DNA of 64,000 bases from Mediterraneibacter massiliensis (GTDB lineage Bacteria; Bacillota; Clostridia; Lachnospirales; Lachnospiraceae), in NCBI RefSeq assembly GCF_001487105.1, contig NZ_LN913001.1:432698-496697 (forward strand), read 5' to 3'. Within the stretch, counting starts at the first letter, position 1. Every line of letters starts with the position of its first letter. Shown here piece after piece: positions 35,450-44,683 of this stretch. Below the pieces are notes generated by a model. That model was not told where the DNA came from, did not search any database, and saw only the letters and a list, made by a program, of their open reading frames with translations. Both the position numbers and the translations under genes were made by a program.

Positions 35450-36444
35450 ACGGAGAAGAAAAGCAAGTAGGAAAGGAAAAAGCAGTAAAGGCAAAAAATG
35501 GATATGGCATGTTGTTATTATGGATCCTGGGGATGATAATAAGTATTGGTCTTATGATCGCAGGACCTCTCCTTTATTCATATGAAAAGGTGAATGGAGG
35601 AATTATGGGAACGGTACTTATGCTGGGGATTGCATTGCTGTTGATCTCTATCATAGGTTTATGTGGACTGAAGGTGTTGAATCCAAACGAGGCGTATGTG
35701 TTTGCATTATTTGGAACATATTATGGAACGATAAAAGAAGCAGGGTTTTTCTGGGTCAATCCATTTTGCACAGCGCTCAACCCCACAGTACGCCCGGCAG
35801 CGCCTGTTGTGACGGCAAACGGCTCGGCACGGTCTGCTTCTGTGAGTATGGCAAATAAAAAAGTATCATTGCGTACAATGACACTCAATAATGAGAAACA
35901 AAAGGTCAATGATGAGCTTGGCAATCCGGTGGAAATCGGCGCAGTCGTAATATGGAAGGTGAGTGACCCGACCAAGGCGGTGATCAATGTAGAGAATTAT
36001 AAGAACTATTTATCTATTCAATGTGATGCGATCATACGAAATACCGCCCGTAAGTATCCTTATGATACGAGTGCGAAAGGGGATGAAAAATCGCTGAGGG
36101 GAAGCAGCCAGGAGATTGCCGAGATCATGAGCCGGGAACTGCAGGAAAAAACGGAAAATGCGGGAATACAGATTCTAGAAGTAAGGATTACACATCTTGC
36201 TTACGCGCCGGAGATCGCTTCTGCAATGCTGCAGAGACAGCAGGCGGCAGCGATCATCGACGCGCGGCAGAAGATTGTAGAAGGCGCCGTAGGAATGGTA
36301 GAAATGGCGCTTGCCAGATTAAACGAGCAGGAGATCGTCCAACTGGATGAAGATAGAAAAGCTGCGATGGTAAGCAACCTTTTGGTTGTATTGTGCGGAA
36401 ATAAAGATGCGCAGCCAATTGTAAACAGCGGAACGATCGTGTAG
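35446..36444 (+). CDS. SPFH/band-7 membrane protein
   Basis: The 332-residue protein has two membrane helices near residues 20-42 and 48-70. A stretch [29 protein letters not shown] introduces the SPFH domain. A Gln-, Glu- and Ala-rich helical region ([24 protein letters not shown]) lies near the C-terminus. SPFH proteins form rings that organise membrane patches and often work with proteases or transporters. The ATGA overlap with the upstream MutS-like gene points to joint function. It ends six bases before the pduO-like gene on the other strand. Confidence 0.9.
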   Translation: MNGEEKQVGKEKAVKAKNGYGMLLLWILGMIISIGLMIAGPLLYSYEKVNGGIMGTVLMLGIALLLISIIGLCGLKVLNPNEAYVFALFGTYYGTIKEAGFFWVNPFCTALNPTVRPAAPVVTANGSARSASVSMANKKVSLRTMTLNNEKQKVNDELGNPVEIGAVVIWKVSDPTKAVINVENYKNYLSIQCDAIIRNTARKYPYDTSAKGDEKSLRGSSQEIAEIMSRELQEKTENAGIQILEVRITHLAYAPEIASAMLQRQQAAAIIDARQKIVEGAVGMVEMALARLNEQEIVQLDEDRKAAMVSNLLVVLCGNKDAQPIVNSGTIV

Positions 36445-36450
36445 CAGAGT

Positions 36451-37011
36451 CTATTTATTTTTCAATAGATTTTGTACGACAGTTTCTTTGATCGTTCCTT
36501 CCTGTGTATGCATTGCCTGATAGTCAACAAAACGTGCCGCTATATACAGAAAATCAGAAAGCCGATTTATATACTGCATGGCCTTTGCGTCACAGCCGTA
36601 ATTCTGTTCCACTTTACGGAAACGCCGTTCGGCTCTCCGGGCAACGGCGCGTGCCACATCCAGACGGGCAGACTGTTCACAGCCGCCGTATAAAACAAAT
36701 TCCTTGGCACGAGGAAAGGACGCTTCCATTTGGTCGATCGACTCTTCCAATATAGCAGTTTCCTTAGGATCCAGATTATAGTCCAGATTGCGTGGGTCGG
36801 CGATCTTGGCCATGATCTGGATCAGATTTTTTTGTATCTGTGAGATCTGGCTGTGTAAAGGTTCGTCACAGAGCACTTTTGCAAGTCCCAGATGACTGCT
36901 TAACTCGTCGATCGTACCGAGCAGTTCGATACGATCGTCAGATTTAGAAACCGTGATTCCATTCATCAGAGAAGTCTTTCCGCGGTCTCCCTGTTTTGTG
37001 TATATGTTCAT
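36451..37011 (-). CDS. PduO-type cob(I)alamin adenosyltransferase
   Basis: The 186-residue protein belongs to the PduO family that makes adenosylcobalamin from cob(I)alamin and ATP. It has the N-terminal motif [15 protein letters not shown], the conserved [13 protein letters not shown], and the later [21 protein letters not shown], which holds active-site Arg residues. It follows pduH in the same direction, 21 bases downstream, so it belongs to the dehydratase operon and supplies its cofactor. Length is typical. It lacks the extra C-terminal domain of Salmonella PduO. Confidence 0.94.
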   Translation of the reverse strand: MNIYTKQGDRGKTSLMNGITVSKSDDRIELLGTIDELSSHLGLAKVLCDEPLHSQISQIQKNLIQIMAKIADPRNLDYNLDPKETAILEESIDQMEASFPRAKEFVLYGGCEQSARLDVARAVARRAERRFRKVEQNYGCDAKAMQYINRLSDFLYIAARFVDYQAMHTQEGTIKETVVQNLLKNK

Positions 37012-37032
37012 AGGATCGTCCTCCTTATTTTC

Positions 37033-37362
37033 CTATCGAAACGGCAGCTTTTTGACTGCGCGCGCGCTATTTGAACCGATATTGCGGGCTTCTTCCCAGG
37101 TGGGATGAAGATAACTGTCTATGTTGCGTCCCTTTTCCAGTCCCCGCATTTTTAAGCATACGGCGGTACCGAAGATGCCGATACCCGAACCAAGCATAGA
37201 ATCTCTTGCCGCCTTATAGGCAAGCTTTTCCATGCAGGTATCGGGAAATTCTGTTGTCTCATAGAAGACACCTTCTTCCTCGATCCCGGCACATACGTTT
37301 CGCAGTACGGCAGAATCTGCCTCATGTGTATAAATAAAAATAGAGGGCTTTTTTATAATCAT
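37033..37362 (-). CDS. pduH: Diol/glycerol dehydratase reactivase small subunit
   Basis: The 109-residue protein resembles PduH/DhaG, the small partner of the reactivating factor, with the conserved stretch GIGIFGTAVCLKMRGLEKGRN. It works with the large reactivase to swap damaged cobalamin out of the inactivated enzyme. Its fold resembles the medium subunit of the dehydratase, and a similar motif ([19 protein letters not shown]) is seen in PduD here. It lies 59 bases downstream of the large subunit gene. Confidence 0.9.
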   Translation of the reverse strand: MIIKKPSIFIYTHEADSAVLRNVCAGIEEEGVFYETTEFPDTCMEKLAYKAARDSMLGSGIGIFGTAVCLKMRGLEKGRNIDSYLHPTWEEARNIGSNSARAVKKLPFR

Positions 37363-37421
37363 CTGTTTGTTCCTTTTCTTTTATGGAGATAGAGGAAAGT
37401 GTGAAAGACACTTTGTTTCTC

Positions 37422-39242
37422 CTAGGCAGAGGGTTCACCAACATAGGAGAGAACCAGTCCGGTGGCAACTGCGTTGCGTGGACCTTCTGTGCCGCGTATA
37501 TTGCCGCGTCCGCATACGATACGGTATTCTGCCAATTCTTCCATCAGCATTTCCGGTATCTCAAAATCTTGTGCTGAACCTCCTACCAATACGACATTGG
37601 AAATATTCTTTAAGTTGTGTCCCGGAGCGACTTGCCTAAGCGCCCGGAAGGCATTTGCGGCAAAGACTTTTCGCTTTGCGTCCCGGCGTACCTGGACGAT
37701 CTTCTCCATCGGTATATCCTGCTCTATGCGGACATATCCATGTTCAGTCAGAAGGATCACCCTGCCGAAAAAGCGTGGATCGATAGATTCTTCGACAAAG
37801 GTCATCTGTCCATTTTCCATACGCATATGGAACAGGCTTTCCACTTTAGCAAGCGGATATTTCTTTATCTGCTCTGCGATCCGCCTGTCTCCGAGTCCCA
37901 GTTCTGTTTCAATGAGCATGGAGACTAATTCTCCGGCGCCGGCCTGGTGTGTCATCGTTACCTGCCCGTTTTCGGAAATAACAGCGGCGTCGGTAGAGCC
38001 GCCTCCCATATCCAGGATCGCAAGAGGAAGCTGTGTGCCCGGTGTGGTCAGGGCGCCCAGACTTGCCATGACAGCCTCGACTCCGGCGATAGTGACCTCT
38101 GTGCCTAAGTCTGCTTTCAGACGAGCTGCGATCTCCTGCATAGGGAGCTTCTGTGTCTTGACCATGGCTGCGATCCCTACGGCTTTTTCCAGACAGGTCT
38201 CCCCGGCGAGAGCGCCGGAAATAAGTACAGGAGCCAGTGTATCTACAGCCAGGATATCGGTAATGCGTATATCTGCCGAGGCGGCAGGATCCAAAGCATG
38301 CATACCTTGTTTGATACGGGTGAACATATTGCCGACGTTTGTGTCAGGCTGTCCGCTGATGTCGTATATACTGCCGGCATCAGATACGGCTTTCATGATT
38401 TGGTCTGCGCCTTCATCCAGATTGATGGAGATCGTCTGGCTGCCGTTTAAGTAGATTTCTCCGGCGGGAAGCACATTTTCATGCACATTTCCGCCGGGTG
38501 TCTTTAAGACGACGGCACTGCGTTTTCCGATCAGACTCTTGGCAATCGGGGTGACAGTACGTGTTTCTTCTGCGTTTAGATTGAGAAGTGTGGCAATTCC
38601 ATACGGATTGGAGAGCATGCGGATAGTCTGCCCGGGAAGTGCGACTTCTATTGCGGCAGGTACCCCGTCCGGCAGCTTATCGATATGCAGGACTTCATCG
38701 ATGATCGGGATCTTTTTGCGGAGGCGGTTATAGACAAGAACCGCCTCATCTGCCTGCAGGATGAGGCCTGTGATCTTAAGCTGCTGCGCCAAAAGATTGA
38801 TCTGTGCGGCGATTTCCTCATAAGGATGCTCCCGGGATACAGCGATGATATAAGGCGTGTCTTTGACAGCGCGGACCAGATTGTCATACAGCAGGATCTC
38901 GCCTGCCGCCTGGCCGGCGCCGGCAGGAGTGGAGGGATTGTGTCCGATCATGGAAGAATCGGTGATGATCGTCTCTGTCAGCGTCTCCATAGCGGTGTCC
39001 CCGATGACAGGGGCCGCCTCATTCAAACGGATACAGCGCAGGCTGGAGATCCCTTCTCCGATCTTTTCCATTGCGCGAGAGAGCGCAGTCTTTATGCCGT
39101 GTACATTTTCCAGGGTACCTTTCGTGCCCGTAGTAGGGCATGAAGAACTGGCACGGAAGATAAGTGCTCCGTTTTCGGCAGCTTCTCCCACGCAGACTTC
39201 TGTTGTGGAATTTCCAATATCAACTCCTGCGATATATTTCAA
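37422..39242 (-). CDS. pduG: Diol/glycerol dehydratase reactivase large subunit
   Basis: The 606-residue protein is an actin/Hsp70-like ATPase that reactivates inactivated B12 dehydratase. The N-terminal phosphate loop AGVDIGNSTTEVC (residues 4-16) and the second phosphate motif LDMGGGSTDAAVI are clear. The length equals that of PduG and DdrA. It overlaps the end of pduE by four bases (ATGA), so translation is coupled. It is cytoplasmic, or inside a shell if one exists elsewhere. Confidence 0.95.
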   Translation of the reverse strand: MKYIAGVDIGNSTTEVCVGEAAENGALIFRASSSCPTTGTKGTLENVHGIKTALSRAMEKIGEGISSLRCIRLNEAAPVIGDTAMETLTETIITDSSMIGHNPSTPAGAGQAAGEILLYDNLVRAVKDTPYIIAVSREHPYEEIAAQINLLAQQLKITGLILQADEAVLVYNRLRKKIPIIDEVLHIDKLPDGVPAAIEVALPGQTIRMLSNPYGIATLLNLNAEETRTVTPIAKSLIGKRSAVVLKTPGGNVHENVLPAGEIYLNGSQTISINLDEGADQIMKAVSDAGSIYDISGQPDTNVGNMFTRIKQGMHALDPAASADIRITDILAVDTLAPVLISGALAGETCLEKAVGIAAMVKTQKLPMQEIAARLKADLGTEVTIAGVEAVMASLGALTTPGTQLPLAILDMGGGSTDAAVISENGQVTMTHQAGAGELVSMLIETELGLGDRRIAEQIKKYPLAKVESLFHMRMENGQMTFVEESIDPRFFGRVILLTEHGYVRIEQDIPMEKIVQVRRDAKRKVFAANAFRALRQVAPGHNLKNISNVVLVGGSAQDFEIPEMLMEELAEYRIVCGRGNIRGTEGPRNAVATGLVLSYVGEPSA

Positions 39243-39631
39243 AGTAAAATACCTCTCTTTTCATACACTTCTGCAGCTTCCATCACAAGCTTTGCACAGT
39301 TTTTTGCGTTGTATTTTTCTAACAGTTCTTGTGCCATCATTACCAATTCTAACTTTGTAGAACGGTTCGGGCGTAGTTTGTCATACATTTTCAGGATCAC
39401 ATCATCTGGAACATCTACCAGTTCTGCGGCGCGCTCGAAATTCTTTTCCATAGGGGCGTTGCCGTTTTCTTTTGCTACCTGCCCCTGTGCGCGGAGTATT
39501 TCTTTTGATATTTTGATGTCATCCGGCGAGATATGGTTTTTCATGACCTCATCCAGTGTGATGTCCGTGAGTTTTTTTCCTGTTTTAGAAGTGATACGTT
39601 CCTTTTCCAGTTCGCCTAAAGGGTACTGCAT
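39239..39631 (-). CDS. pduE: Diol/glycerol dehydratase small subunit
   Basis: The 130-residue protein is the gamma subunit of the B12-dependent dehydratase. It begins MQYPLGELEKERITSKTGK and has the family stretch EVMKNHISPDDIKISKEIL. Compared with Salmonella PduE it lacks an N-terminal targeting extension. It starts immediately after the stop of pduD and overlaps pduG. With PduC and PduD it makes a (CDE)2 complex. Confidence 0.94.
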   Translation of the reverse strand: MQYPLGELEKERITSKTGKKLTDITLDEVMKNHISPDDIKISKEILRAQGQVAKENGNAPMEKNFERAAELVDVPDDVILKMYDKLRPNRSTKLELVMMAQELLEKYNAKNCAKLVMEAAEVYEKRGILL

Positions 39632-40324
39632 TTATTTTCCCTCCCATTCAATGATTCCGGTTTCCGGGTCCAGCTGTTCTGTCTCCGCGATATGCATGAT
39701 CGCCGCTTTGACCTGATATTTTGGTCTGGACATAGGGTCGTTTGTACAGGGGATAGGCACCACCTGTTCCCCTTTGACATATTTTGCCGCGTTTTTTCCG
39801 ATCTGGCGGTAAGTTTCCAACGTCATGAGAGGAGCCTGGGGGAATAACTCCAGGTTCGAGAGTGGGTACAGATCCTTCTGGTGGATGACAGTCGTCCCTT
39901 TGGACTGAATACCTATACCGATGCCGGAACCAGAGAGTTTTGCCGCTTCCAATGCCATGAAACAGACATCGGACGTATCCAGGATCTTGACGACTCGCGG
40001 CAGCATTCCTTCTTCTTCGATCCCTGCTTTTACATTCCTGAGTACCTCGTCCAGCGGGATCCCGCTGATTGTTTTCGTGATCTCCTTTTGGAAAGCGGCG
40101 CCGACGCCGATCACGACTTCCTTGGGGTCTGTGCCTTTGACAGCGCGCGGATACGCTCGGTAAGAAGTTTTTTCTTCATTGATACGCTCTTTTCCTGCCA
40201 GGGAAATATTCTCTTCAGACAAAGAAGCATCCGGGGAGGAGGCATCTGTGGAAGAAGCAGTCTGTCCCATCTGTGTCAGGACGGCGGTTGTGATTTGTTT
40301 GATTAAATCTTCATTGATCTGCAT
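39632..40324 (-). CDS. pduD: Diol/glycerol dehydratase medium subunit
   Basis: The 230-residue beta subunit has the conserved core [20 protein letters not shown] and [17 protein letters not shown], which help bind the cobalamin. The first 19 residues ([17 protein letters not shown] and flanks) form an amphipathic helix followed by a Ser/Ala/Glu-rich linker. This resembles the encapsulation peptide of Salmonella PduD, which directs it into microcompartments. No shell genes lie in the window. AGGAGG precedes the ATG. Confidence 0.94.
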   Translation of the reverse strand: MQINEDLIKQITTAVLTQMGQTASSTDASSPDASLSEENISLAGKERINEEKTSYRAYPRAVKGTDPKEVVIGVGAAFQKEITKTISGIPLDEVLRNVKAGIEEEGMLPRVVKILDTSDVCFMALEAAKLSGSGIGIGIQSKGTTVIHQKDLYPLSNLELFPQAPLMTLETYRQIGKNAAKYVKGEQVVPIPCTNDPMSRPKYQVKAAIMHIAETEQLDPETGIIEWEGK

Positions 40325-40338
40325 GATTTCCTGTCCTC

Positions 40339-42003
40339 CTATATATCTTTCGGATTGATGATGTGAGGGATCTTCTTGATCTCCTCCCAGCGTTTTCCTT
40401 CGACACGATATCCTGTGCCCGGTCCCATGTAGTCGTTCGGCGTATTGACGCCAGAGAGCACATGGAACTGCTCGTCCAGTATAGCGGCTGTCTGCATATA
40501 ATCTCCTGCTACACGCTGTTTGAGCATGTTGAGTACGCTGGAGGCAATATCTTCAAATCCGGTTTCTGCCAGAGCACGTACCACATCGATACCGGTAAGT
40601 CCTCTTTTTAATACGTCTTCTGCCGCCATCAGATCAGCGGTGACATCTCGGGCAGGCGTATCCTTGCTTCCGTGGGCATAGGTGACGGCCTCGACCTGTT
40701 CGTTTGTGACAGGAGAGAGCCCCAGGTTCTGGAAAACTGCCTGTACTGCCTTGGCGGCTCGGTTCCTGACATGGATGACTTCTTTCTCCGTGACGGGACG
40801 GAGACCTCCGTCTACCTGCATATCTCTTTGCAGTACATTGTAATCATCAAAATCTTCCGCGTCAAAATTGGAACCGGCGAACATATTATCGTAATTGGGT
40901 TCTGCGGCATAACCGGAGAAGATAAAGTCTGTTCCCGGTAAAAACTGCAGCATGGTACGCGCGGTCCTGCGCATATCTGAATTAGAAAAACTTTGGTCAT
41001 TGGAAGAAGCACATTCCAGTCCGAGCAGCGCTGCCACAAGATTTTCCGCAAGTACCTCCCGGATACCGGAAGGAACAGAGCCTGTGACACCGATACAGCT
41101 TACGCTTCCGTTCTGGATCCCCTGGCTTCCGGCGCCTTTCGTAGCGTAAAGACACCGACATTCCAGATACAGCATGGATTTCTTCTCACTGCTTCCCATC
41201 AATACTTCAGAGCCGGAGCCGGAAGTAAAACGTACCTTCAATCCCCTGGAAGCGTAGGCAGAATTTAAAAATGCCTTGGAATACGGCGTGTCATCTCCGT
41301 CAATAAAGACTTTCTCCGTACCATATACAGAGAGTGTCTCTGCATAGGTTGTCAGTCCGCGGATCCCTAATTCCAGTTCCGTCGCTTCTTCTGCGGAACA
41401 CTGCGTCAGCACGCCGGGACGTCCTGCCTGAGAGCCGATCAACAGAGCGATAGAACTCAGAGGCGCGTACCGTGCAACACCCATGGTCGTCTCTTCCTCG
41501 GCAAAGCCTCTAAGAGCGCCTTCTGCGGCGTCTGCGGCTATCTGTACCGGATCGTCCTTCAGATTGGTGATGTGCGCCTGGTTCCCCGGTGTTTTTCTTG
41601 CCCGTATTTTCTGCATTCCCATCATCAGTTCCACGACATTTAGATGGTTCATCACCTCTGCCATTTTCGCGGGCGTGATGCCGGAGATTAAATCCAAGAT
41701 TTCTTTTCGTGAAACATGAATATCTACGATCATCCTGGCAATAGCAAGAGAAGAGACAGACATGGAAGTCTCGGCACGGTCTAGGTCGATCGCATAATCA
41801 GCGATAAACTGGTCAATAAAGTCAAAATCTGCCCGTTTCTTTCCATCCAGTTCGGTGATCTTTCCATTTTCTACCTTGACAGACGGCTTTGGATCATAGG
41901 GACTTTTCATAGCGACAAAGCCCATTTCCGGCCATTCGTTGATGTAGCCGTCCAGATTTACCGGACGTTTGTCCAATGCTTCGATTCGTTTCGAACGCTT
42001 CAT
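40339..42003 (-). CDS. pduC: Diol/glycerol dehydratase large subunit (B12-dependent)
   Basis: The 554-residue alpha subunit forms the TIM barrel that holds substrate and adenosylcobalamin. Its start [19 protein letters not shown] and the stretches [23 protein letters not shown] and [18 protein letters not shown] match PduC/DhaB1. It removes water from 1,2-propanediol or glycerol to make propanal or 3-hydroxypropanal. The sequence does not say which is preferred. It is the first gene of the operon, behind a promoter with repeated ACCACA motifs. AAGGAG sits upstream of the ATG. Confidence 0.96.
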   Translation of the reverse strand: MKRSKRIEALDKRPVNLDGYINEWPEMGFVAMKSPYDPKPSVKVENGKITELDGKKRADFDFIDQFIADYAIDLDRAETSMSVSSLAIARMIVDIHVSRKEILDLISGITPAKMAEVMNHLNVVELMMGMQKIRARKTPGNQAHITNLKDDPVQIAADAAEGALRGFAEEETTMGVARYAPLSSIALLIGSQAGRPGVLTQCSAEEATELELGIRGLTTYAETLSVYGTEKVFIDGDDTPYSKAFLNSAYASRGLKVRFTSGSGSEVLMGSSEKKSMLYLECRCLYATKGAGSQGIQNGSVSCIGVTGSVPSGIREVLAENLVAALLGLECASSNDQSFSNSDMRRTARTMLQFLPGTDFIFSGYAAEPNYDNMFAGSNFDAEDFDDYNVLQRDMQVDGGLRPVTEKEVIHVRNRAAKAVQAVFQNLGLSPVTNEQVEAVTYAHGSKDTPARDVTADLMAAEDVLKRGLTGIDVVRALAETGFEDIASSVLNMLKQRVAGDYMQTAAILDEQFHVLSGVNTPNDYMGPGTGYRVEGKRWEEIKKIPHIINPKDI

Positions 42004-42040
42004 TTGGCATGTTCTCCTTATAAACGATATTTATATTGGT

Positions 42041-42069
42041 ATTATACAATAACCACAAGGGAATAGCAA
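42041..42069 (-). promoter_or_regulatory. Sigma-A promoter of the pdu operon
   Basis: On the minus strand TTGCTA (42069-42064), 17 bases, then perfect TATAAT (42046-42041). The -10 lies about 40 bases before the pduC ATG. Confidence 0.75.
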
Positions 42070-42134
42070 TATAAAGTTTGAAGAAACTGGTATAAAACCA
42101 CATAATAAAGAAATAAAAACCACAAAAAACCACA
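42052..42134 (-). promoter_or_regulatory. Four ACCACA direct repeats at the pdu promoter
   Basis: On the plus strand ACCACA occurs at 42052-42057, 42097-42102, 42119-42124 and 42129-42134 (TGTGGT on the coding strand). One copy lies between -35 and -10; three lie upstream, with start-to-start spacings of 45, 22 and 10 bases. This looks like a regulator array; an AraC-type activator is one guess. Confidence 0.55.
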
Positions 42135-42227
42135 GAGAAATGTAAAGCCGAAAAATGGACGGATTTTGCCGATTTTCGGAAAACAATGAAAATTAAAATT
42201 GATGCCGATAGGCTGCGTACCACTTTT

Positions 42228-43004
42228 TCATAGTGTGTCAGTCCCCTTATGTGCGCTTTCTTTTATAAATACCAATTCATTTGTATCGGATAGTTCAGGA
42301 TGATAACGATAAGAAAGGGAGGAAAAAGCGGTAAGTTCTGCGGCTGTTTTTATCTGTTTTTCCGCCATCCAGCGCACCATTTCTCCGCGCGCCATTTTCG
42401 CCTGTGTGGCTTTAACTTTTACTTTGCCGTTCAGCAGTTCTCCGAAAATACAGGTCACGCAGCGGATATGCGCCGGCAGATAGGGAAGGACTGCCTTGCT
42501 GTATTCAGCGGAAGCTAGGTTGATAAGCTCGTCAGTGTCTTCCCCTGTCAGTTCCTCACAAAGCAGATCTCCCCAGAAATCATAGAGCCCCTGAAAGGTG
42601 TCTGTTTTTAGCTTTGCCTGCATTTCCAGACGATATGGAATGACGCCGTCTGTGGGGCGCAAGATTCCATAGAAGCCGGAGAGGATCCGCAGATGTTGGT
42701 TTACATATTCCCACTGCGTATCGGAAAAAATAGAAGGAGAAAGATACTGGTATTGAATGCCTTCGTAGGCGAGCAGAGCAGGCGTCGTCTGCTGAGATAA
42801 ATGGTAGGTATGGAGGCGCTGGAAGTTTGCCTGGGCAAGCTTGTCGCTGCACTGCCAGAGCGCCTGCAGTTCCGTAATGGATTGCTTCTTTAAAAATTCC
42901 AGTAAGTGCTTGGTCTTGCTGAGAAATACAGGTTCTGTCAATCCACAGGGATATTCCTCACAGATCCGCATTTTTTTTGCCGGGGATACAATGATTTTCA
43001 ACAT
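42228..43004 (-). CDS. yaaA: YaaA family peroxide-stress protein (UPF0246)
   Basis: The 258-residue protein starts MLKIIVSPAKKM and has the family stretch YQYLSPSIFSDTQWEYVNQHLRILSGFYGILRPTDGVIPYRLEM. In Escherichia coli YaaA lowers free iron during hydrogen peroxide stress and binds DNA. The role in anaerobes is assumed, not shown. Length is normal. A promoter candidate lies about 70 bases upstream, divergent from the CPBP gene. Confidence 0.93.
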   Translation of the reverse strand: MLKIIVSPAKKMRICEEYPCGLTEPVFLSKTKHLLEFLKKQSITELQALWQCSDKLAQANFQRLHTYHLSQQTTPALLAYEGIQYQYLSPSIFSDTQWEYVNQHLRILSGFYGILRPTDGVIPYRLEMQAKLKTDTFQGLYDFWGDLLCEELTGEDTDELINLASAEYSKAVLPYLPAHIRCVTCIFGELLNGKVKVKATQAKMARGEMVRWMAEKQIKTAAELTAFSSLSYRYHPELSDTNELVFIKESAHKGTDTL

Positions 43005-43068
43005 AAAAAATCCTTTCTTTTGTGGTAAGACTTAGAAGAAAAATTTAGAAATATTTCCTCTCTTTTTT

Positions 43069-43097
43069 ATCATAGAAGAAAAGAAAGAGAACGTAAA
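43069..43097 (-). promoter_or_regulatory. Candidate promoter of yaaA
   Basis: On the minus strand TTTACG (43097-43092), 17 bases, then TATGAT (43074-43069). Confidence 0.5.
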
Positions 43098-43105
43098 GAC
43101 ACAGA

Positions 43106-43134
43106 TTGACAAAAGTAGGAAAGATACATAAGAT
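43106..43134 (+). promoter_or_regulatory. Sigma-A promoter of the CPBP/maf operon
   Basis: TTGACA (43106-43111), 17 bases, then TAAGAT (43129-43134). Confidence 0.75.
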
Positions 43135-43145
43135 AAACCTATACC

Positions 43146-43199
43146 TTGTCGGGCGAAGCCCGCCCGCCTGTAAGGCACGACCTGCAAAGGAGGACAAAG
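43146..43199 (+). other. GC-rich structured leader of the CPBP gene
   Basis: GTCGGGC with GCACGAC (one mismatch), or alternatively the tight hairpin CGGGC-GAA-GCCCG, can form in the 5' leader. TTGTC near 43147 can also pair with GACAA at the ribosome binding site. It is unusually GC-rich for the surroundings. No known RNA family is recognised. Confidence 0.4.
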
Positions 43200-43201
43200 A
43201 T

Positions 43202-44056
43202 ATGAAAAAAAAGAGGAACTATCTGTATGCGGCCTTGGTGTTTATCGCCTTGATGGGGCTGATGAACGGACTGGGGATTTTCTGGTCGGTGGCTGCGATG
43301 CTGGAAGGAGCGCTCATCGGGGGAGAGCAGGGAACAGAGGCGGTCTATCTGTTCCTTGAGGAGCATATGAATTTTTATTCTATTATGATATATCTGCCCG
43401 TTCTGCTTTTGTTTTCTATATGGTTTTATTTTGCCATTATATATAGAGAAGGGGTGGGTACGTATTGGAAGGAGAATACAAAGAGGCTGTCGGGAGCATG
43501 TTTTGGCTGGACGATTCTCTTAACCGTGGCGATGCAGCATGCGACCTCTCTGGTTTTTGTGTTTTTTCAGCTTGTCAGTCCGGAGACGCTGCAGGAATAC
43601 AATTCCATGGTCGAAGGCGCAGGGATAACGCAATATTCGTTTTTGTGGGCAGTAAGTACGCTGCTCCTGCCGCCGTTGACAGAGGAGATCATATTCCGAG
43701 GTCTGATCATGCGGTATCTGCGGCGGGCGGGAGCATGTTTTGTGCTCGCGAATCTGCTGCAGGCTGTTTTGTTTGGTATTTTCCACCAGAATCTGATACA
43801 GGGCGTTTATGCGGCGCTGTTAGGGTTCCTGTTGGGATATCTTGCATGGCGATATGACAGTCTGCTTGTTCCGATTTTTATGCATTTTTTGTATAATCTG
43901 TTTGGAACCGTGGTGGTAGATCTAGAAAATGCCTTTTTGCCGGAGTGGACGACCGGGATCCTGATGATCTTAAGCGTGCCTTTATTGGCAGTAACTGTGA
44001 TCATGATACATTTTGGGATCGGTGAGAGGAAGAAAAGAAGGGAGAAGAGCAGATGA
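43202..44056 (+). CDS. CPBP family intramembrane metalloprotease
   Basis: The 284-residue protein has about seven to eight membrane helices and the three CPBP/Abi motifs: EEIIFR near residue 160, FGIFHQN near residue 191 and HFLYN near residue 226. These supply the Glu and His residues of the proposed intramembrane peptidase site. Relatives process prenylated proteins or give immunity to self-made bacteriocins, but no bacteriocin gene is near. The start at 43202 has AAAGGAGG upstream; an ATG at 43106 lies inside the promoter and is rejected. It overlaps maf by four bases. Confidence 0.9.
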   Translation: MKKKRNYLYAALVFIALMGLMNGLGIFWSVAAMLEGALIGGEQGTEAVYLFLEEHMNFYSIMIYLPVLLLFSIWFYFAIIYREGVGTYWKENTKRLSGACFGWTILLTVAMQHATSLVFVFFQLVSPETLQEYNSMVEGAGITQYSFLWAVSTLLLPPLTEEIIFRGLIMRYLRRAGACFVLANLLQAVLFGIFHQNLIQGVYAALLGFLLGYLAWRYDSLLVPIFMHFLYNLFGTVVVDLENAFLPEWTTGILMILSVPLLAVTVIMIHFGIGERKKRREKSR

Positions 44057-44643
44057 AACGAGTGATCCTTGCTTCTGCGTCGCCCAGGCGCAGAGAATTA
44101 CTTACCCAGATAGGGATCGATTTTGACGTGATGGTCAGCGAGCAGGAAGAAGTCAGCCATGGTACAGAGCCGGAAGAAATCGTTCAGGAGCTGGCGCTTT
44201 TAAAGGCGGAGTATGTGGCGGAGAAACTGACCGAAGAAGAACGGGAGGGCAAAGTCATCCTCGGAGCGGATACGATCGTAGTACAGGATGGGAAGATCTT
44301 GGGGAAGCCGAGAGGAGAAGCGGAGGCTTTTTCTATGCTGCAGGGGCTCCAGGGAAGAGAACATGCGGTCTATACAGGTACAGCAGCTTTGTATTTTACA
44401 AGAGGAAAAAGAGAGTGTGTAAAGAAAGCGGTCAGGACAAAGGTGTATGTACATGCCATGACGGAAAAAGAGATACGGGCGTATATCGCGTCTGGAGAAC
44501 CTATGGACAAGGCGGGTGCTTACGGGATTCAGGGCAAGTTTGCCGCTTTCATAGAACGAATCGAGGGGGACTACTATAATGTGGTCGGGCTGCCGGTCTT
44601 TTCTGTATATCAGACTCTGAAAAAATGGCATATAACAGAGTAG
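44053..44643 (+). CDS. maf: Maf family nucleoside triphosphate pyrophosphatase
   Basis: The 196-residue protein has the Maf motifs LASASPRRRELL (residues 5-16), VILGADTIVVQDGKILGKP and GAYGIQGKFAAFIERIEGDYYNVVGLP. Maf proteins hydrolyse unusual nucleoside triphosphates such as dTTP, UTP or modified ones and so keep them out of nucleic acids. They also affect septum formation when overproduced. The ATGA overlap with the CPBP gene makes one operon. Confidence 0.95.
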   Translation: MKRVILASASPRRRELLTQIGIDFDVMVSEQEEVSHGTEPEEIVQELALLKAEYVAEKLTEEEREGKVILGADTIVVQDGKILGKPRGEAEAFSMLQGLQGREHAVYTGTAALYFTRGKRECVKKAVRTKVYVHAMTEKEIRAYIASGEPMDKAGAYGIQGKFAAFIERIEGDYYNVVGLPVFSVYQTLKKWHITE

Positions 44644-44683
44644 GGCGGCAGGGCAGACAGAGCAGTAGAAATGTAGAAGGAGA

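Noticed and set aside
37462..38454. Long plus-strand open frame of 330 codons opposite pduG
   Set aside because: It is a shadow of the reactivase gene. It has no ribosome binding site and a Ser/Pro/Ile-rich composition typical of an antisense frame, while the minus strand encodes a clear family protein.
43202..44056. CPBP protease considered as bacteriocin self-immunity
   Set aside because: No precursor peptide with a double-Gly leader and no bacteriocin exporter lie nearby; the operon partner is maf.
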